From Roseomonas sp. E05 (GTDB taxonomy: Bacteria; Pseudomonadota; Alphaproteobacteria; Acetobacterales; Acetobacteraceae), in assembly GCF_030063475.1 (NCBI RefSeq), contig NZ_JASIRT010000043.1:1-32268 (forward strand): DNA of 32,268 nucleotides, given 5' to 3'. Shown in pieces: positions 1 through 8,048 of the stretch (the first letter of the stretch is position 1; each line of letters opens with the position of its first letter). The position numbers and the translations under genes are program-made. Under the pieces are notes generated by a model. The model saw only the letters and a list, made by a program, of their open reading frames with translations, was not told where the DNA came from and did not search any database.

Positions 1-32
1 TCATCGCGCAACGCATCCGGGTCCGCGCTCAT
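1..32 (-). CDS. Start of an outward-facing ORF, probably transposase (partial)
   Basis: The first ten codons of an ORF read MSADPDALRD on the minus strand and leave the window at base 1. A GGAG motif lies a short distance upstream. The identical start occurs at 32238-32268 on the plus strand. Position inside a duplicated IS edge suggests a transposase, but ten residues identify no family. Confidence 0.45.
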   Translation of the reverse strand, partial: MSADPDALRD

Positions 33-119
33 CCAGGCCAGCCTCCAAAAGCCAGCCTTGAATCACGCCCCGCTCAGCAGCGGAATCCCTCAGATCAGGA
101 AATCGTCACCACCGCCTAG
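1..119 (-). mobile_element. Left insertion-sequence end (partial IS copy running off the window)
   Basis: Bases 2-119 are the exact reverse complement of 32151-32268 (118 bp, no mismatch; the match stops at base 120). On the minus strand it reads: CTAG (116-119), a short leader with a GGAG ribosome-binding site, then an ATG at 30-32. The leader contains a small hairpin (ccgct-gctg-agcgg). Outward orientation, a shared CTAG at the element border and an ORF starting about 80 bp inside fit a terminal segment of an insertion sequence. CTAG would suit an IS5-like target site, but the family cannot be named from this much sequence. The inner border lies only 26 bp from the stop codon of the SMP-30 gene. 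Confidence 0.72.
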
Positions 120-145
120 CGCCTCGTGGGCGGCTTCTGGCGGCC

Positions 146-1069
146 TCAGGCCGTACGGTGCGAGTACAGAACCGCGCCGGGACGCGGCATCTCCGCCACC
201 AGGATGCTGCCGCTGTCGGATTCCGTGATGAAGATCTGCCGCCCCTCGGGGCCGCCATAGGCGACATTTGTCGTGGAGAGGCCTTGCGGGCAGCGCACCC
301 GCAGCAGCGGCTCGCCAAGGCGGCTGAACAGCCAGACCGTGCCCAGGCCGCAATGAGCGATGGCCAGGTTGCCCTCATCGTCCAGCGCCAGCCCGTCCGG
401 CCCCGCCAGCCCGCCGCTCAGGCGGATGAAGGCGGCGACCTTCGAGGTGGTGCCGTCGGCGTGCAGCGGCAGGCGCCAGATCTCGTTGGCGCGGGTGACC
501 GCCAGCAACAGCGCCGATTCATCCTTGGTCAGCACCAGCCCGTTCGGGCTCGGCACATTGTCGATCAGGCAGTCGATGCGGCCGGTGGCGGCGGAGAGCC
601 GGTAGACCCGGCCGGAGGGGTCCTGGAGGCCGGTCTGGCCCTGGTCGGTGAAGTAGAGGTCGCCGTTGCGGGCGAAGGTCAGGTCGTTGGTGCCCTTCAG
701 CCCCTCGCGCCGCACCGTCTCCACCACCGGCTCCGGCTTGCTGGCACCGGGGGCCAGCCGCAGGATGCCGCGCAGGTGGTCAGCGATCCAGAGCGAGCCG
801 TCCGGGTGCAGCGCCAGGCCGTTCGGCCAGCCGTCATACTCGGCCACCAGGCTGAACGTGCCCTCGGGGCTGACGCGGAGGATGCGGCCATAGGGGATGT
901 CGGTGACGTAGAGGTTCCCCGCGCGGTCGAAGACCGGCCCTTCCAGGAAGGCGTGCAGCGGTGCGCGCCCCTTGCCGAAGGCCCAGCCCGAGCGGCGGTC
1001 GGTGATGCGGAGCGAATCCGGCAGGCGGGCGAAGAGGCGGGCCTCGACGGCGGGTGGCGCAGCGAACAT
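146..1069 (-). CDS. SMP-30/gluconolactonase-family protein (lactonase-like beta-propeller)
   Basis: A 307-residue protein of the SMP-30/gluconolactonase/LRE family, six-bladed beta-propeller hydrolases that usually open sugar-acid or related lactones using a bound divalent metal. Blade-type repeats are visible: FDRAGNLYVTD, WPNGLALHPDGSLWIAD, TNDLTFARNGDLYFTD, SPNGLVLTKDE and GPDGLALDDEGNLAIAH. The Asn/Asp in the PNGL and NDL turns are typical metal ligands. There is no signal peptide, so it should be cytoplasmic. The start at 1069 is chosen because AAGGAGGAAAC lies just before this ATG; a longer frame reaching 1258 overlaps the GntR gene and begins with low-complexity residues. It is 10 bp downstream of the GntR gene and almost certainly co-transcribed with it. 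The substrate is not predictable. It may act with the divergent operon on a lactone intermediate (inference). Confidence 0.88.
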   Translation of the reverse strand: MFAAPPAVEARLFARLPDSLRITDRRSGWAFGKGRAPLHAFLEGPVFDRAGNLYVTDIPYGRILRVSPEGTFSLVAEYDGWPNGLALHPDGSLWIADHLRGILRLAPGASKPEPVVETVRREGLKGTNDLTFARNGDLYFTDQGQTGLQDPSGRVYRLSAATGRIDCLIDNVPSPNGLVLTKDESALLLAVTRANEIWRLPLHADGTTSKVAAFIRLSGGLAGPDGLALDDEGNLAIAHCGLGTVWLFSRLGEPLLRVRCPQGLSTTNVAYGGPEGRQIFITESDSGSILVAEMPRPGAVLYSHRTA

Positions 1070-1079
1070 GTTTCCTCCT

Positions 1080-1865
1080 TCAGTTCGCGCCGGAGGATGG
1101 CGCGGTGCCCTCCCCCAGCACGTATTGCAAGCGGACCTCGGCGCGGAAGGCGCTGCGGCCGCAGAGCAGCGGCCGGCCGTCATCGTCGCGGTAACAGTTC
1201 TCGCGCACGCTGACGGGGCTGCCGACCGGCACCTCCAGCCGCTCGGCGAGGGCGGCATCGGCGATGTCCGGGAACAGGTTGACGACGATGACCGGCACGC
1301 GCTTGCCGATCACCTCGCCGACGAAGCGCAGGGTGGACCACTCGGCCAGCATCGGCGCGGTGATGCGGAGCGCCAGCGCCTCAGGGATGTAACGCAGCTC
1401 GGAACCGACCGGGCGGCCGTCCACCAGGCGCAGGCGGTCGAGCGCATAGACCGTGGCGCCCGGCGGCAGGCCGAGCAGTTCGCGCGCGAAGTCCGGCGCG
1501 GGGACACGGCTGAAGCCCAGCAGCCGGTAGGAGAGCCGATCCTGCTCCACGCCCACCTGCTCCTCGAAGGAATGGCAGAGGCGGGTGTCGATGAAGGAGT
1601 TCACCGGCGGGGGGGTGGCGACGAAGGTGCCGCGGCCGACCTGCCGCTGCACCAGCCCGTCCCGCTCCAGCTGCGTCACCGCCTTGGCCACCGTCACGCG
1701 GGTGGTGCCGAACTGCCGTGCCAGTTCGGCATCCGATGGCAGCCGGGCGCCGGGGCCCATCGGCGGGGTGGCGATCAGCCGGCGCAGCGCCTCCTCGATG
1801 CGGCGATAGAGATAGCCCCCATCGGCCACCGGAGAAGTTCGCGACTCAGGCCCGGAAACGGTCAT
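1080..1865 (-). CDS. GntR-family transcriptional regulator, HutC type (UTRA domain)
   Basis: A 261-residue regulator. Residues about 15-80 form a winged helix-turn-helix with the GntR signature (RLPSDAELARQFGTTRVTV, then a VGRGTFVA wing). Residues about 90-250 form a UTRA effector domain (LLGFSRVPA, LDRLRLVDGRPVG, VRENCYRDDDGRPLL). HutC-type regulators usually repress a neighbouring catabolic operon and release DNA on binding a small acid or amino acid. It is divergent from the AtuA operon and upstream of the SMP-30 gene, so it probably controls both. Three in-frame ATGs are possible (1901, 1871, 1865). The one at 1901 lies inside a perfect inverted repeat that looks like an operator and adds a non-conserved leader, so 1865 is preferred. 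No helix or domain is missing. Confidence 0.9.
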   Translation of the reverse strand: MTVSGPESRTSPVADGGYLYRRIEEALRRLIATPPMGPGARLPSDAELARQFGTTRVTVAKAVTQLERDGLVQRQVGRGTFVATPPPVNSFIDTRLCHSFEEQVGVEQDRLSYRLLGFSRVPAPDFARELLGLPPGATVYALDRLRLVDGRPVGSELRYIPEALALRITAPMLAEWSTLRFVGEVIGKRVPVIVVNLFPDIADAALAERLEVPVGSPVSVRENCYRDDDGRPLLCGRSAFRAEVRLQYVLGEGTAPSSGAN

Positions 1866-1919
1866 TGACATATACCTGCATATACCAATACTGGGTCGCA
1901 TATTCTACGGGATATGCGA
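1863..1919. promoter_or_regulatory. Divergent promoter/operator region for the GntR and AtuA transcription units
   Basis: This AT-richer stretch holds three signals. A perfect inverted repeat, tcgcatat-N8-atatgcga, spans 1896-1919. A direct repeat, catatacc-tg-catatacc, spans 1869-1886 with one helical turn between copies. A plus-strand promoter-like pair, TTGACA (1865-1870), 16 bp, AATACT (1887-1892), would start transcription near 1899, on the inverted repeat. This is the layout expected if GntR blocks the AtuA operon by binding at its start point and also represses itself. Repeats are seen directly; protein binding is inferred. Confidence 0.6.
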
Positions 1920-1995
1920 TGCCGAGGTAATGCCCGGCACCCCCCGCCTCGGAGAAGGCGGCGGCCCTGAGGAAACGAGAGGAAGGAGACGCCGC

Positions 1996-3357
1996 ATGCG
2001 CGAGATGCGCCTGCTATCGACCAGTGGCATCCTCGGCTACGGGTTTCCCGAGGAAAGCCTGAAGGCGGGCCTGGCCCGTGGCGTCGACATGATCGGCGTC
2101 GATGGCGGCAGCAGCGATCCCGGACCCTATTACCTCGGCAGCGGCACGCCCTTCGCCTCGCCCATGGCCATCCGGCGCGACCTGCGGCTGATGCTGCGCG
2201 CCGCCCTCGCCGCGCGCGTGCCGCTGGTGATCGGCACCTGCGGCGGCGCCGGCGGCGAGCCGCACCTGGCGCTGGTGGCGCAGATGGTGCGGGAGATCGC
2301 CCGCGAGGAAGGGCTGCACTTCAAGCTCGCGCTGATCCATGCCGAGCAGGACAAGGCCACCATCAAGCGCCACATCGCCGAGGGCCGGGTGCGCCGCCTC
2401 GGGCAGCTGCCCGAGCTCGACGAGGCCATGGTGGACCGCGCCGAGCGCATCGTCGGCATGATGGGACCGGAGCCCTACATGCGCGCGCTGGATGCCGGCG
2501 CGCAGGTGGTGCTCGGCGGCCGCAGCAGCGACCCCGCGCCCTTCGCCGCCGTCGCCATGCGCGGCCAGATGCCGCCCGCCCCCGCCTGGTATGCCGGCAA
2601 GATGCTGGAATGCGGCGCCACCCCCTCGATCCCGAAGGGGCATGACTGCCTGCACGTCACCATCGACGAGGAGGGCGTCACCTGCGAGCCGACCAACCCG
2701 GCCCGCCGCTGCACGCCGCTTTCCATCGCCAACCACTCGTTGCACGAGAATTCGAGCCCGATCCATCATGTGGAGCCGGGCGGCCTGCTCGACACCAGCG
2801 AGTGCCGCTTCGAGGCGCTCTCCGACCGGCGGGTGCGCATCACCGGCATGCGATGGACCCCGGCGGAACGCTACACGGTGAAGCTGGAGGCGGCGGAGCC
2901 GGTCGGCCACCGCGCCATCAGCATCTGCGGCACGCGCGACCCGCTGCTGATCGGCCGCATCGACACTTTCCTCGACGAGGTGCGCGGCGCGGTGCGTACC
3001 AAGGCCGCCGATTTCGGCGTGCCGCCCGAGGACTACTCGCTGATCATCCGCAGCTACGGGCATGACGGCGTGATGGCGGAGCGTGAGCCGGTGCACGAGA
3101 TCCGCGGCCACGAGCTGGGCTTCCTGATCGACGTCGTCGCGCGCACGCCGGAGCAGGCCGGCGCGGTGCTGGCGATGGCGCGCACCAACATGCTGCACAC
3201 CGACTTCCCCGGGCGGCTCTGCCGGGAGGGCAACATGGCCTTCCCCTTCTCGCCCTCCGACATCCCGGTGGGCACGGTCTATCGCTTCAGCATGCAGCAT
3301 GTGACGCAGCCCGACGATCCCTGCGCCATGTTCCCGATCGAATACGAGACGGTCTGA
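1996..3357 (+). CDS. AtuA-family protein (DUF1446)
   Basis: A 453-residue member of the AtuA/DUF1446 family, named for a Pseudomonas acyclic-terpene utilisation gene whose biochemical reaction is, to my knowledge, not established. Recognisable segments: an N-terminal LLSTSGILGYGFPEESLKAG; GVDGGSSDPGPYYLGSG at about 31-47; a Gly-rich TCGGAGGEPH near 80; GGRSSDPAPFA near 173; SYGHDGVM near 352. There is no signal peptide. The family's longer members carry a C-terminal ferredoxin-fold extension that is absent here, and the adjacent DUF4387 gene may supply it (inference). The ATG at 1996 follows ggaaggaga; an upstream in-frame ATG at 1930 has no comparable site. First gene of the plus-strand operon, 14 bp before DUF4387. 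It probably acts on the compound brought in by the ABC transporter. Confidence 0.9.
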   Translation: MREMRLLSTSGILGYGFPEESLKAGLARGVDMIGVDGGSSDPGPYYLGSGTPFASPMAIRRDLRLMLRAALAARVPLVIGTCGGAGGEPHLALVAQMVREIAREEGLHFKLALIHAEQDKATIKRHIAEGRVRRLGQLPELDEAMVDRAERIVGMMGPEPYMRALDAGAQVVLGGRSSDPAPFAAVAMRGQMPPAPAWYAGKMLECGATPSIPKGHDCLHVTIDEEGVTCEPTNPARRCTPLSIANHSLHENSSPIHHVEPGGLLDTSECRFEALSDRRVRITGMRWTPAERYTVKLEAAEPVGHRAISICGTRDPLLIGRIDTFLDEVRGAVRTKAADFGVPPEDYSLIIRSYGHDGVMAEREPVHEIRGHELGFLIDVVARTPEQAGAVLAMARTNMLHTDFPGRLCREGNMAFPFSPSDIPVGTVYRFSMQHVTQPDDPCAMFPIEYETV

Positions 3358-3371
3358 GGAGGGCCGGCGCC

Positions 3372-3683
3372 ATGACCCGCATCCGCGACCTCGCCGAGGT
3401 CTGCAAGAGCAAGAATGCCGGCCCCTTCGACCTGACCATCGACGTGGTCTTCCGCGACCGGGCGCTGTTCGACCGCGTGCAGGCGACCGGCGTGCTCGGC
3501 CCCGCGCTGTTCGCGCGGCTCTATGGCGTCGAGGAATCCTCGGTGCTGTTCACCCCCTACCCCGCCGGCTGCGCCTTCAAGGCAACGCTGCCGCGCCTCG
3601 TTCCGGCCGGCGTTGTGGGGGACACCGACGTCTATGGGGCGCAGCAGCATGCGCCGTTGCTCGATGTCGACATCCCTCTCTGA
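3372..3683 (+). CDS. DUF4387-domain protein
   Basis: A 103-residue soluble protein matching the DUF4387 family over its whole length: LAEVCKSKNAGPFDLTIDVV at residues 6-25, then LYGV near 50 and YPAGCAFKATLPR near 63-75. DUF4387 proteins are typically encoded directly after AtuA-family genes. The simplest reading is that the two form one enzyme, with DUF4387 as the small subunit or detached C-terminal domain (inference from gene order). An AGGAGGG site precedes the ATG. Its last 20 bases overlap the next gene, pointing to translational coupling. Catalytic activity is unknown. Confidence 0.88.
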   Translation: MTRIRDLAEVCKSKNAGPFDLTIDVVFRDRALFDRVQATGVLGPALFARLYGVEESSVLFTPYPAGCAFKATLPRLVPAGVVGDTDVYGAQQHAPLLDVDIPL

Positions 3684-4479
3684 GCCGCGGGCACGGCCGG
3701 TGCCGCCCCGGACGATGCGACTGCGCGGCGCCTCGGCCGGGATCTGGCCGGCGCTGTCGATCCTGGCCGGGCTGCTGCTGTGGCAGCTCGTCTCGCTCGG
3801 CTTCTCCGACTTCATCCTGCCGCCGCCGACAGCCGTGCTGCAGCGCCTGGGCGATCCCGCCTATCTCGCCGAGCTGGGCGCGGCGCTCGCCGCCTCGCTC
3901 GGCACCATGCTGGCGGGCTTCGCCATCGCCTTCGCCGTGGCGGTGCCGCTCGGCACGGTGATGGGCCGCTCGCCGCGGCTGGCGGCGGCGGTGGAGCCGG
4001 TGCTGACGGCCTTCTACGCCATCCCGCCCGTCGCGCTGGTGCCCTTCGTGGTGATCTGGTTCGGGCTCTTCGTGGAAGGGCGCATCGCGCTGATCGTGCT
4101 GATGAGCCTGCCCGACATCCTGGTGGTCACGCTGGCCGGGGCGCGCGACATTCCGCCGCGGCTGATCGCCGTCGGCCGCTCCTTCGGCGCCAGCCCCGCG
4201 CAAATGCTGCGGCGGGTGCTGCTGCCGGCCAGCCTGCCCTTCCTCTTCGCCGCCATGCGCGTCGGGCTGGCGCGCGCCATCACCGGCATGATCACGGCCG
4301 AGCTGTTCCTCGCCGCCGCCGCGCTCGGCGGCATGATGAAGACCAGCGCTGAGGCCTTCGACAATGCCGGCGTCTTCGTCATCGTCGTGCTGGTCTGCCT
4401 GCTCGGCCTGGCCGTGCAGTCGGGCGTGCGGCGGCTGGAGCGGCGCATGCTGCACTGGCACATGGAGGAGAACCGCTGA
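3664..4479 (+). CDS. ABC transporter permease, NitT/TauT type (subunit 1)
   Basis: A 271-residue inner-membrane permease of the SsuC/TauC/NrtB class (BPD_transp_1 fold), with about six hydrophobic helices. The cytoplasmic EAA loop that docks to the ATPase reads VGRSFGASPAQMLRRVLLPA near residue 170. N-terminal PPPTAVLQRL and GRSPRLAAAVEPVL are typical of the class. The start is uncertain: ATG 3664 overlaps the end of DUF4387, and ATG 3715 is an alternative that loses only the unstructured N-terminus. It overlaps the second permease gene by one base (TGATG). The two permeases differ in sequence, so the channel is probably a heterodimer. Confidence 0.88.
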   Translation: MSTSLSEPRARPVPPRTMRLRGASAGIWPALSILAGLLLWQLVSLGFSDFILPPPTAVLQRLGDPAYLAELGAALAASLGTMLAGFAIAFAVAVPLGTVMGRSPRLAAAVEPVLTAFYAIPPVALVPFVVIWFGLFVEGRIALIVLMSLPDILVVTLAGARDIPPRLIAVGRSFGASPAQMLRRVLLPASLPFLFAAMRVGLARAITGMITAELFLAAAALGGMMKTSAEAFDNAGVFVIVVLVCLLGLAVQSGVRRLERRMLHWHMEENR

Positions 4480-5234
4480 TGCGCCGCGACATGCTGCCCT
4501 GGAACCTGCTCGGCATCGTGGTGGCCCTCGGCGCCTGGGAGATCGGCGGCCGGATGCTCGGCGACGGCCTGCTGGCGCCGCCGAGCAGCGTGCTCGCCGC
4601 CTTCCCCGCCCTGCTGCGCGACGGCATGGCGGAGGCGCTGGGCACCGCGATGCTGCAGATGCTGGTGGGCTACGCCTGCGCCCTGCTGGTCGGCATTCCG
4701 CTCGGCGTGCTGATGGGCCGCTCGCGCATGGCCGACCGGCTGCTGCATCCCTGGCTCTCCATGCTGCTGGTCACCTCGACGGCGGCGCTGGTGCCGCTGT
4801 TCATCCTGATCTTCGGCACCGGCATGGCCTTCTGCGGCGCGCTGGTCTTCATGGCCTCGGCCTTCTACATCATGCTCACCGCCTATCAGGGCGCGCGCGG
4901 CATCGACCGCCGCCTGATGGCGGTGGCCCGCTCCTTCGGCGCCACACGGATGCAGGCCTTCCGCATGGTGCTGCTGCCCGGGCTTTTTCCCTATCTCGTC
5001 ACCGGCGCCCGCGTCGGGCTGGTGCATGCCATCCGCGCCATGGTGATGGCGCAGATGTTCGTCATGGTCGGCTTCGGCGGGCTGATCGCGCAGTCCGGCT
5101 TCGATGCCAGCACCGCCGGGCTGCTCGCTCTGCTCGTCACCATCATGCTCGTCAGCCTGGCCCTGAACCGCGCGCTCGATGCCACCGGCCACCGGCTGGC
5201 CCCCTGGTACCGCGCCAGCAAGGCGGGACACTGA
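4479..5234 (+). CDS. ABC transporter permease, NitT/TauT type (subunit 2)
   Basis: A 251-residue second permease of the same fold, with about six membrane helices, LAPPSSVLAAFPALL near the N-terminus, GRSRMADRLLHPWL, and an EAA loop (VARSFGATRMQAFRMVLLPG) near residue 150. Its ATG shares a base with the stop codon of the preceding permease. Most transporters of this class use one permease gene twice. Two adjacent, clearly different genes suggest a heterodimeric pore, as in some vitamin or aromatic-acid importers. It sits 38 bp before the binding-protein gene. Confidence 0.88.
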   Translation: MRRDMLPWNLLGIVVALGAWEIGGRMLGDGLLAPPSSVLAAFPALLRDGMAEALGTAMLQMLVGYACALLVGIPLGVLMGRSRMADRLLHPWLSMLLVTSTAALVPLFILIFGTGMAFCGALVFMASAFYIMLTAYQGARGIDRRLMAVARSFGATRMQAFRMVLLPGLFPYLVTGARVGLVHAIRAMVMAQMFVMVGFGGLIAQSGFDASTAGLLALLVTIMLVSLALNRALDATGHRLAPWYRASKAGH

Positions 5235-5272
5235 ACACCCGCCACGAACCAACGAAAAGCACGGAGGAATTC

Positions 5273-6322
5273 ATGAACCTGACCCGCCGCAACGCCTTGC
5301 GCAACGCCGCCCTGGCCGGTGGCATCCTCACCGCCGGCGCCGCTGGGCTGGCGCCCTGGCGCCCGGCCCTGGCGGCCAAGCCGAAGCTCGATATCGGCAT
5401 CCTCGGCTTCAGCCTCGCCATCCATGTCCCGGCGATCACCGCGCTGCATCAGGGCTTCCCCGCCGAGGGCTATCCGGAGCCCTCGCTCACCCGCATCACC
5501 TCGATGCGCGTGGTGACGCAGACGATCGCCGCCGGCGCCTCCAATCTCGGCGAGAGCGACGCCATCTCGGCGCTGCGCGCGGCGGAGAGCGGCGCGGACA
5601 TCAAGCTGGTCGGCCTGCCCTATGCCAATACCAGCCAGGTCTATGTCGCCAATGCCGCGAAGATCAAAAGCCTGGAGGACTTCGCCAAGGGCGCCGTGGT
5701 GGCGGTGAACTCGAAGGGCGACTTCACCCACCTGCTGCTGCTCGGCCCGCTGGCCAAGCACGACATCGATGCCTCGAAGCTCACCGTGATCGAGATCGGC
5801 GGCTCCGGCGGCCGGGTGGCTGCGCTGCGCGCGGGGCGGGTGGACGCCGTGCCGGTCCATCTCGACCAGGCGCAGCAGCTCATGGCCGCCGAGCCCGGCA
5901 AGTTCAACATCGTCATCCGCCCCTGGAACGAGTTCGAGAACTGGATCTCCGAGGCCTGGATCGTGCCCTCCTCCTTTCTCGGCAATCCCGACAACGAGCG
6001 GGCGCTGGTGGACGTGCTGAAGGCGCAGATCGCCTCCTTCCGCAAGGCCAATGCCGATCTCGGCTACTTCGCCGAGGGCTACCGCAACTACGCCACCATC
6101 AGCAACGCGAAGGAGGCGAGCGACGATAGCCTGCGCGAGATCTGGCAATCGCTGTCGAAGGAGGCGCGCGCCTGGCCGGAGGATGGCGGCTTCAGGCGCA
6201 AGGACTTCGAGGCGATGATGCCGATCTGGAAGCGCACCGGCGCGATCAAGGGCAGCGTCGATCTCGACAAGGTGCTGGCGACGCAATACGTCGAGCAGGC
6301 GCTGCAGGAGCTGGGGGCATGA
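5273..6322 (+). CDS. ABC transporter substrate-binding protein, NitT/TauT type, Tat-exported
   Basis: A 349-residue periplasmic binding protein. The N-terminus has a twin-arginine leader, TRRNAL at residues 4-9 followed by a hydrophobic stretch, with probable cleavage around ALAA at 32-35. The mature part begins KLDIGILGFSLAIHVPA and has features of the SsuA/TauA/NMT1 fold: a GASNLGESDAISALRAAESG segment, then IGGSGGRVAALRAGRVDAVP. ATG 5273 is preceded by ACGGAGGAA; the reading frame is open far upstream but that part overlaps the permease. The class binds sulfonates, nitrate, pyrimidine precursors or aromatic acids, and the ligand here is unknown. Its last four bases overlap the ATPase gene (ATGA). 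Confidence 0.88.
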   Translation: MNLTRRNALRNAALAGGILTAGAAGLAPWRPALAAKPKLDIGILGFSLAIHVPAITALHQGFPAEGYPEPSLTRITSMRVVTQTIAAGASNLGESDAISALRAAESGADIKLVGLPYANTSQVYVANAAKIKSLEDFAKGAVVAVNSKGDFTHLLLLGPLAKHDIDASKLTVIEIGGSGGRVAALRAGRVDAVPVHLDQAQQLMAAEPGKFNIVIRPWNEFENWISEAWIVPSSFLGNPDNERALVDVLKAQIASFRKANADLGYFAEGYRNYATISNAKEASDDSLREIWQSLSKEARAWPEDGGFRRKDFEAMMPIWKRTGAIKGSVDLDKVLATQYVEQALQELGA

Positions 6323-7125
6323 GCAACACGCCCAAGCTGGAGCTGCGCGAGGTCAGCAAGAGCTTCCCGCGTGCCAGCGGCGCGCCGCTCACCGTGCTCG
6401 ACCGCATTGCGCTCAGCGTGCCCGACCAGGAGTTCCTGGTCATCCTCGGCCCCTCCGGCTGCGGCAAGTCCACGCTGCTGAAGATCATCGATGGCACCGA
6501 GCCCTGCACGACGGGGACGGTGCTGCTGGACGGGGCGGACGTGACCGGCCGCCCCGGCACCGGCCGCGCCATGGTCTTCCAGGGCGCCGACCTGCTGCCC
6601 TGGCAGACGGCGCTGGGCAACGTGATGTTCGGCCTGATCCTGCGCGGCGTGCCGAAGGCGGAGGCGCGGGAGCGGGCGATGCGCTACCTGGAGATGGTCG
6701 GCCTGACCGCCTTCGCGGACTCCTACCCGCACCAGCTCTCGGGCGGCATGCAGCAGCGCGTCGGCATCGCCCGCGCGCTGGCGGTCGAGCCGGAGCTGCT
6801 GCTGATGGACGAACCCTTCGGCGCGCTCGACGTGCAGACGCGCGACCTGCTGCAGGAGGAATTGCTGCGGATCTGGGAGCGCGACCGCAAGACGGTGGTC
6901 TTCATCACCCACTCCATCGAGGAGGCGATCTATCTCGGCGACCGCATCGTGGTGATGGGCGCGCGGCCCGGCCGCATCGAGACGGTGCTGCAGGTCCCCT
7001 TCCCCCGCCCGCGGCGCGAGAGCATCCGCGACGAGCCGGAGTTCCGTGCCCTGCGCCGGCAGATCTGGGACCAGCTCAAGGTCGGCGCCCAGGCGGCACC
7101 CGACCTTGCCGGGGCGCCGGCGTGA
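6319..7125 (+). CDS. ABC transporter ATP-binding protein, NitT/TauT type
   Basis: A 268-residue cytoplasmic ATPase of the SsuB/TauB/NrtD class. All nucleotide-binding motifs are intact: Walker A GPSGCGKST at about 44-52, Q-loop Gln 88 (VFQGADLLPW), signature LSGGMQQR at 140-147, Walker B LLLMDEPFGALD at 160-171, and switch His near 199 (FITHS). Energises the two permeases above. It overlaps the binding-protein gene by four bases and the next gene by four (GTGA), so transporter and enzymes are one transcript. Confidence 0.93.
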   Translation: MSNTPKLELREVSKSFPRASGAPLTVLDRIALSVPDQEFLVILGPSGCGKSTLLKIIDGTEPCTTGTVLLDGADVTGRPGTGRAMVFQGADLLPWQTALGNVMFGLILRGVPKAEARERAMRYLEMVGLTAFADSYPHQLSGGMQQRVGIARALAVEPELLLMDEPFGALDVQTRDLLQEELLRIWERDRKTVVFITHSIEEAIYLGDRIVVMGARPGRIETVLQVPFPRPRRESIRDEPEFRALRRQIWDQLKVGAQAAPDLAGAPA

Positions 7126-8048
7126 GCGCGGCGGCACCTGTCTGGTCCATCGGCTTCGCCGGCCTGGGACAGATGGGGCGCCACATCGCCGCCAACCTGA
7201 TGCGGCCCGACACGCGCCTGACCGTAAGCGCGCGCCGACCGGAGCTGCGCGAAGCCTTCCGCGCGCGCGGTGCCGCCGTCGCCGAGCGCAACGCCGATCT
7301 CGCCGGCTGCGATGTCGTCTTCCTCTGCCTGCCCGACGGCGCAACCCTGCGCGAGGTCCTGCTGGGCGCCGGCGGCCTCGCCGCCGGGCTGCGCCGCGGC
7401 GCGACGGTGGTCGATCTCGGCACCAGCGATCACGGCACCACGATGGAAGTGGCAGCGGCGCTGGAGCAGCTCGGCATCGGCTTCCTCGATGCGCCCGTCT
7501 CGGGGCTGGAGGCACGCGCCGAGGCCGGCACGCTGACGGTGATGTGCGGCGGCCCGGCGCCGCTCTTCGAGCGGATGCTGCCGCTGCTGCAGCGCATCGG
7601 CAGCACCATCCTGCATATGGGGCCGCAGGGCAGCGGCCAGCTCACCAAGCTGGTCAACCAGCTGCTCTACGACATCAACATGGCGGCGCTGGCCGAAATC
7701 ATGCCGATGGCGGCCAGCCTCGGCCTCAACCCGGCGCAGCTCGCCGCGGTGGTGAATTCCGGCACCGGGCGCAGCCATGCCTCGGAATACTTCCTGCCGC
7801 GCATCCTCGCCGGCCGCTTCACCGAGAGCTACCCCTTGCAGGCCGCCTACAAGGATCTCGTCGCCGGGGCCGAGCTGGGGGCGCGGCTCTGCCTGCCCAT
7901 GCCGGTGCTCGGCGCCGCCACGGCCACCTACCAGACGGCGCTGCGCCAGGGTCTCGGCACGCAGGACAAGGGCGCGATGATCCAGGTGTTCGAGAATCTG
8001 CTGGGCGTGCGCTTCCGCGCCGCGCCGGAGGGGGAGATTGCCGCATGA
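7122..8048 (+). CDS. NAD(P)-dependent 3-hydroxyisobutyrate-dehydrogenase-family oxidoreductase
   Basis: A 308-residue beta-hydroxyacid dehydrogenase. The Rossmann nucleotide-binding loop is GFAGLGQMG at residues 11-19, the substrate loop is DAPVSGLEARAEAGTL, and the catalytic Lys is in GSGQLTKLVNQLL near residue 175. The family oxidises or reduces short beta-hydroxy acids (3-hydroxyisobutyrate, tartronate semialdehyde, related acids). The start is a GTG at 7122 overlapping the ATPase stop codon; no strong ribosome site is visible, consistent with translational coupling. It overlaps the next gene by four bases. In this operon it probably handles a hydroxy acid or semialdehyde made from the imported substrate (inference). 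Confidence 0.88.
   Translation: MSAAAPVWSIGFAGLGQMGRHIAANLMRPDTRLTVSARRPELREAFRARGAAVAERNADLAGCDVVFLCLPDGATLREVLLGAGGLAAGLRRGATVVDLGTSDHGTTMEVAAALEQLGIGFLDAPVSGLEARAEAGTLTVMCGGPAPLFERMLPLLQRIGSTILHMGPQGSGQLTKLVNQLLYDINMAALAEIMPMAASLGLNPAQLAAVVNSGTGRSHASEYFLPRILAGRFTESYPLQAAYKDLVAGAELGARLCLPMPVLGAATATYQTALRQGLGTQDKGAMIQVFENLLGVRFRAAPEGEIAA

Noticed and set aside
1070-1258. N-terminal extension of the SMP-30 protein
   Set aside because: It runs through the coding sequence of the GntR regulator. A strong ribosome site supports the start at 1069.
4364-5272. N-terminal extension of the binding protein frame
   Set aside because: It overlaps the second permease in another frame. The true start at 5273 has a ribosome site and a Tat leader.
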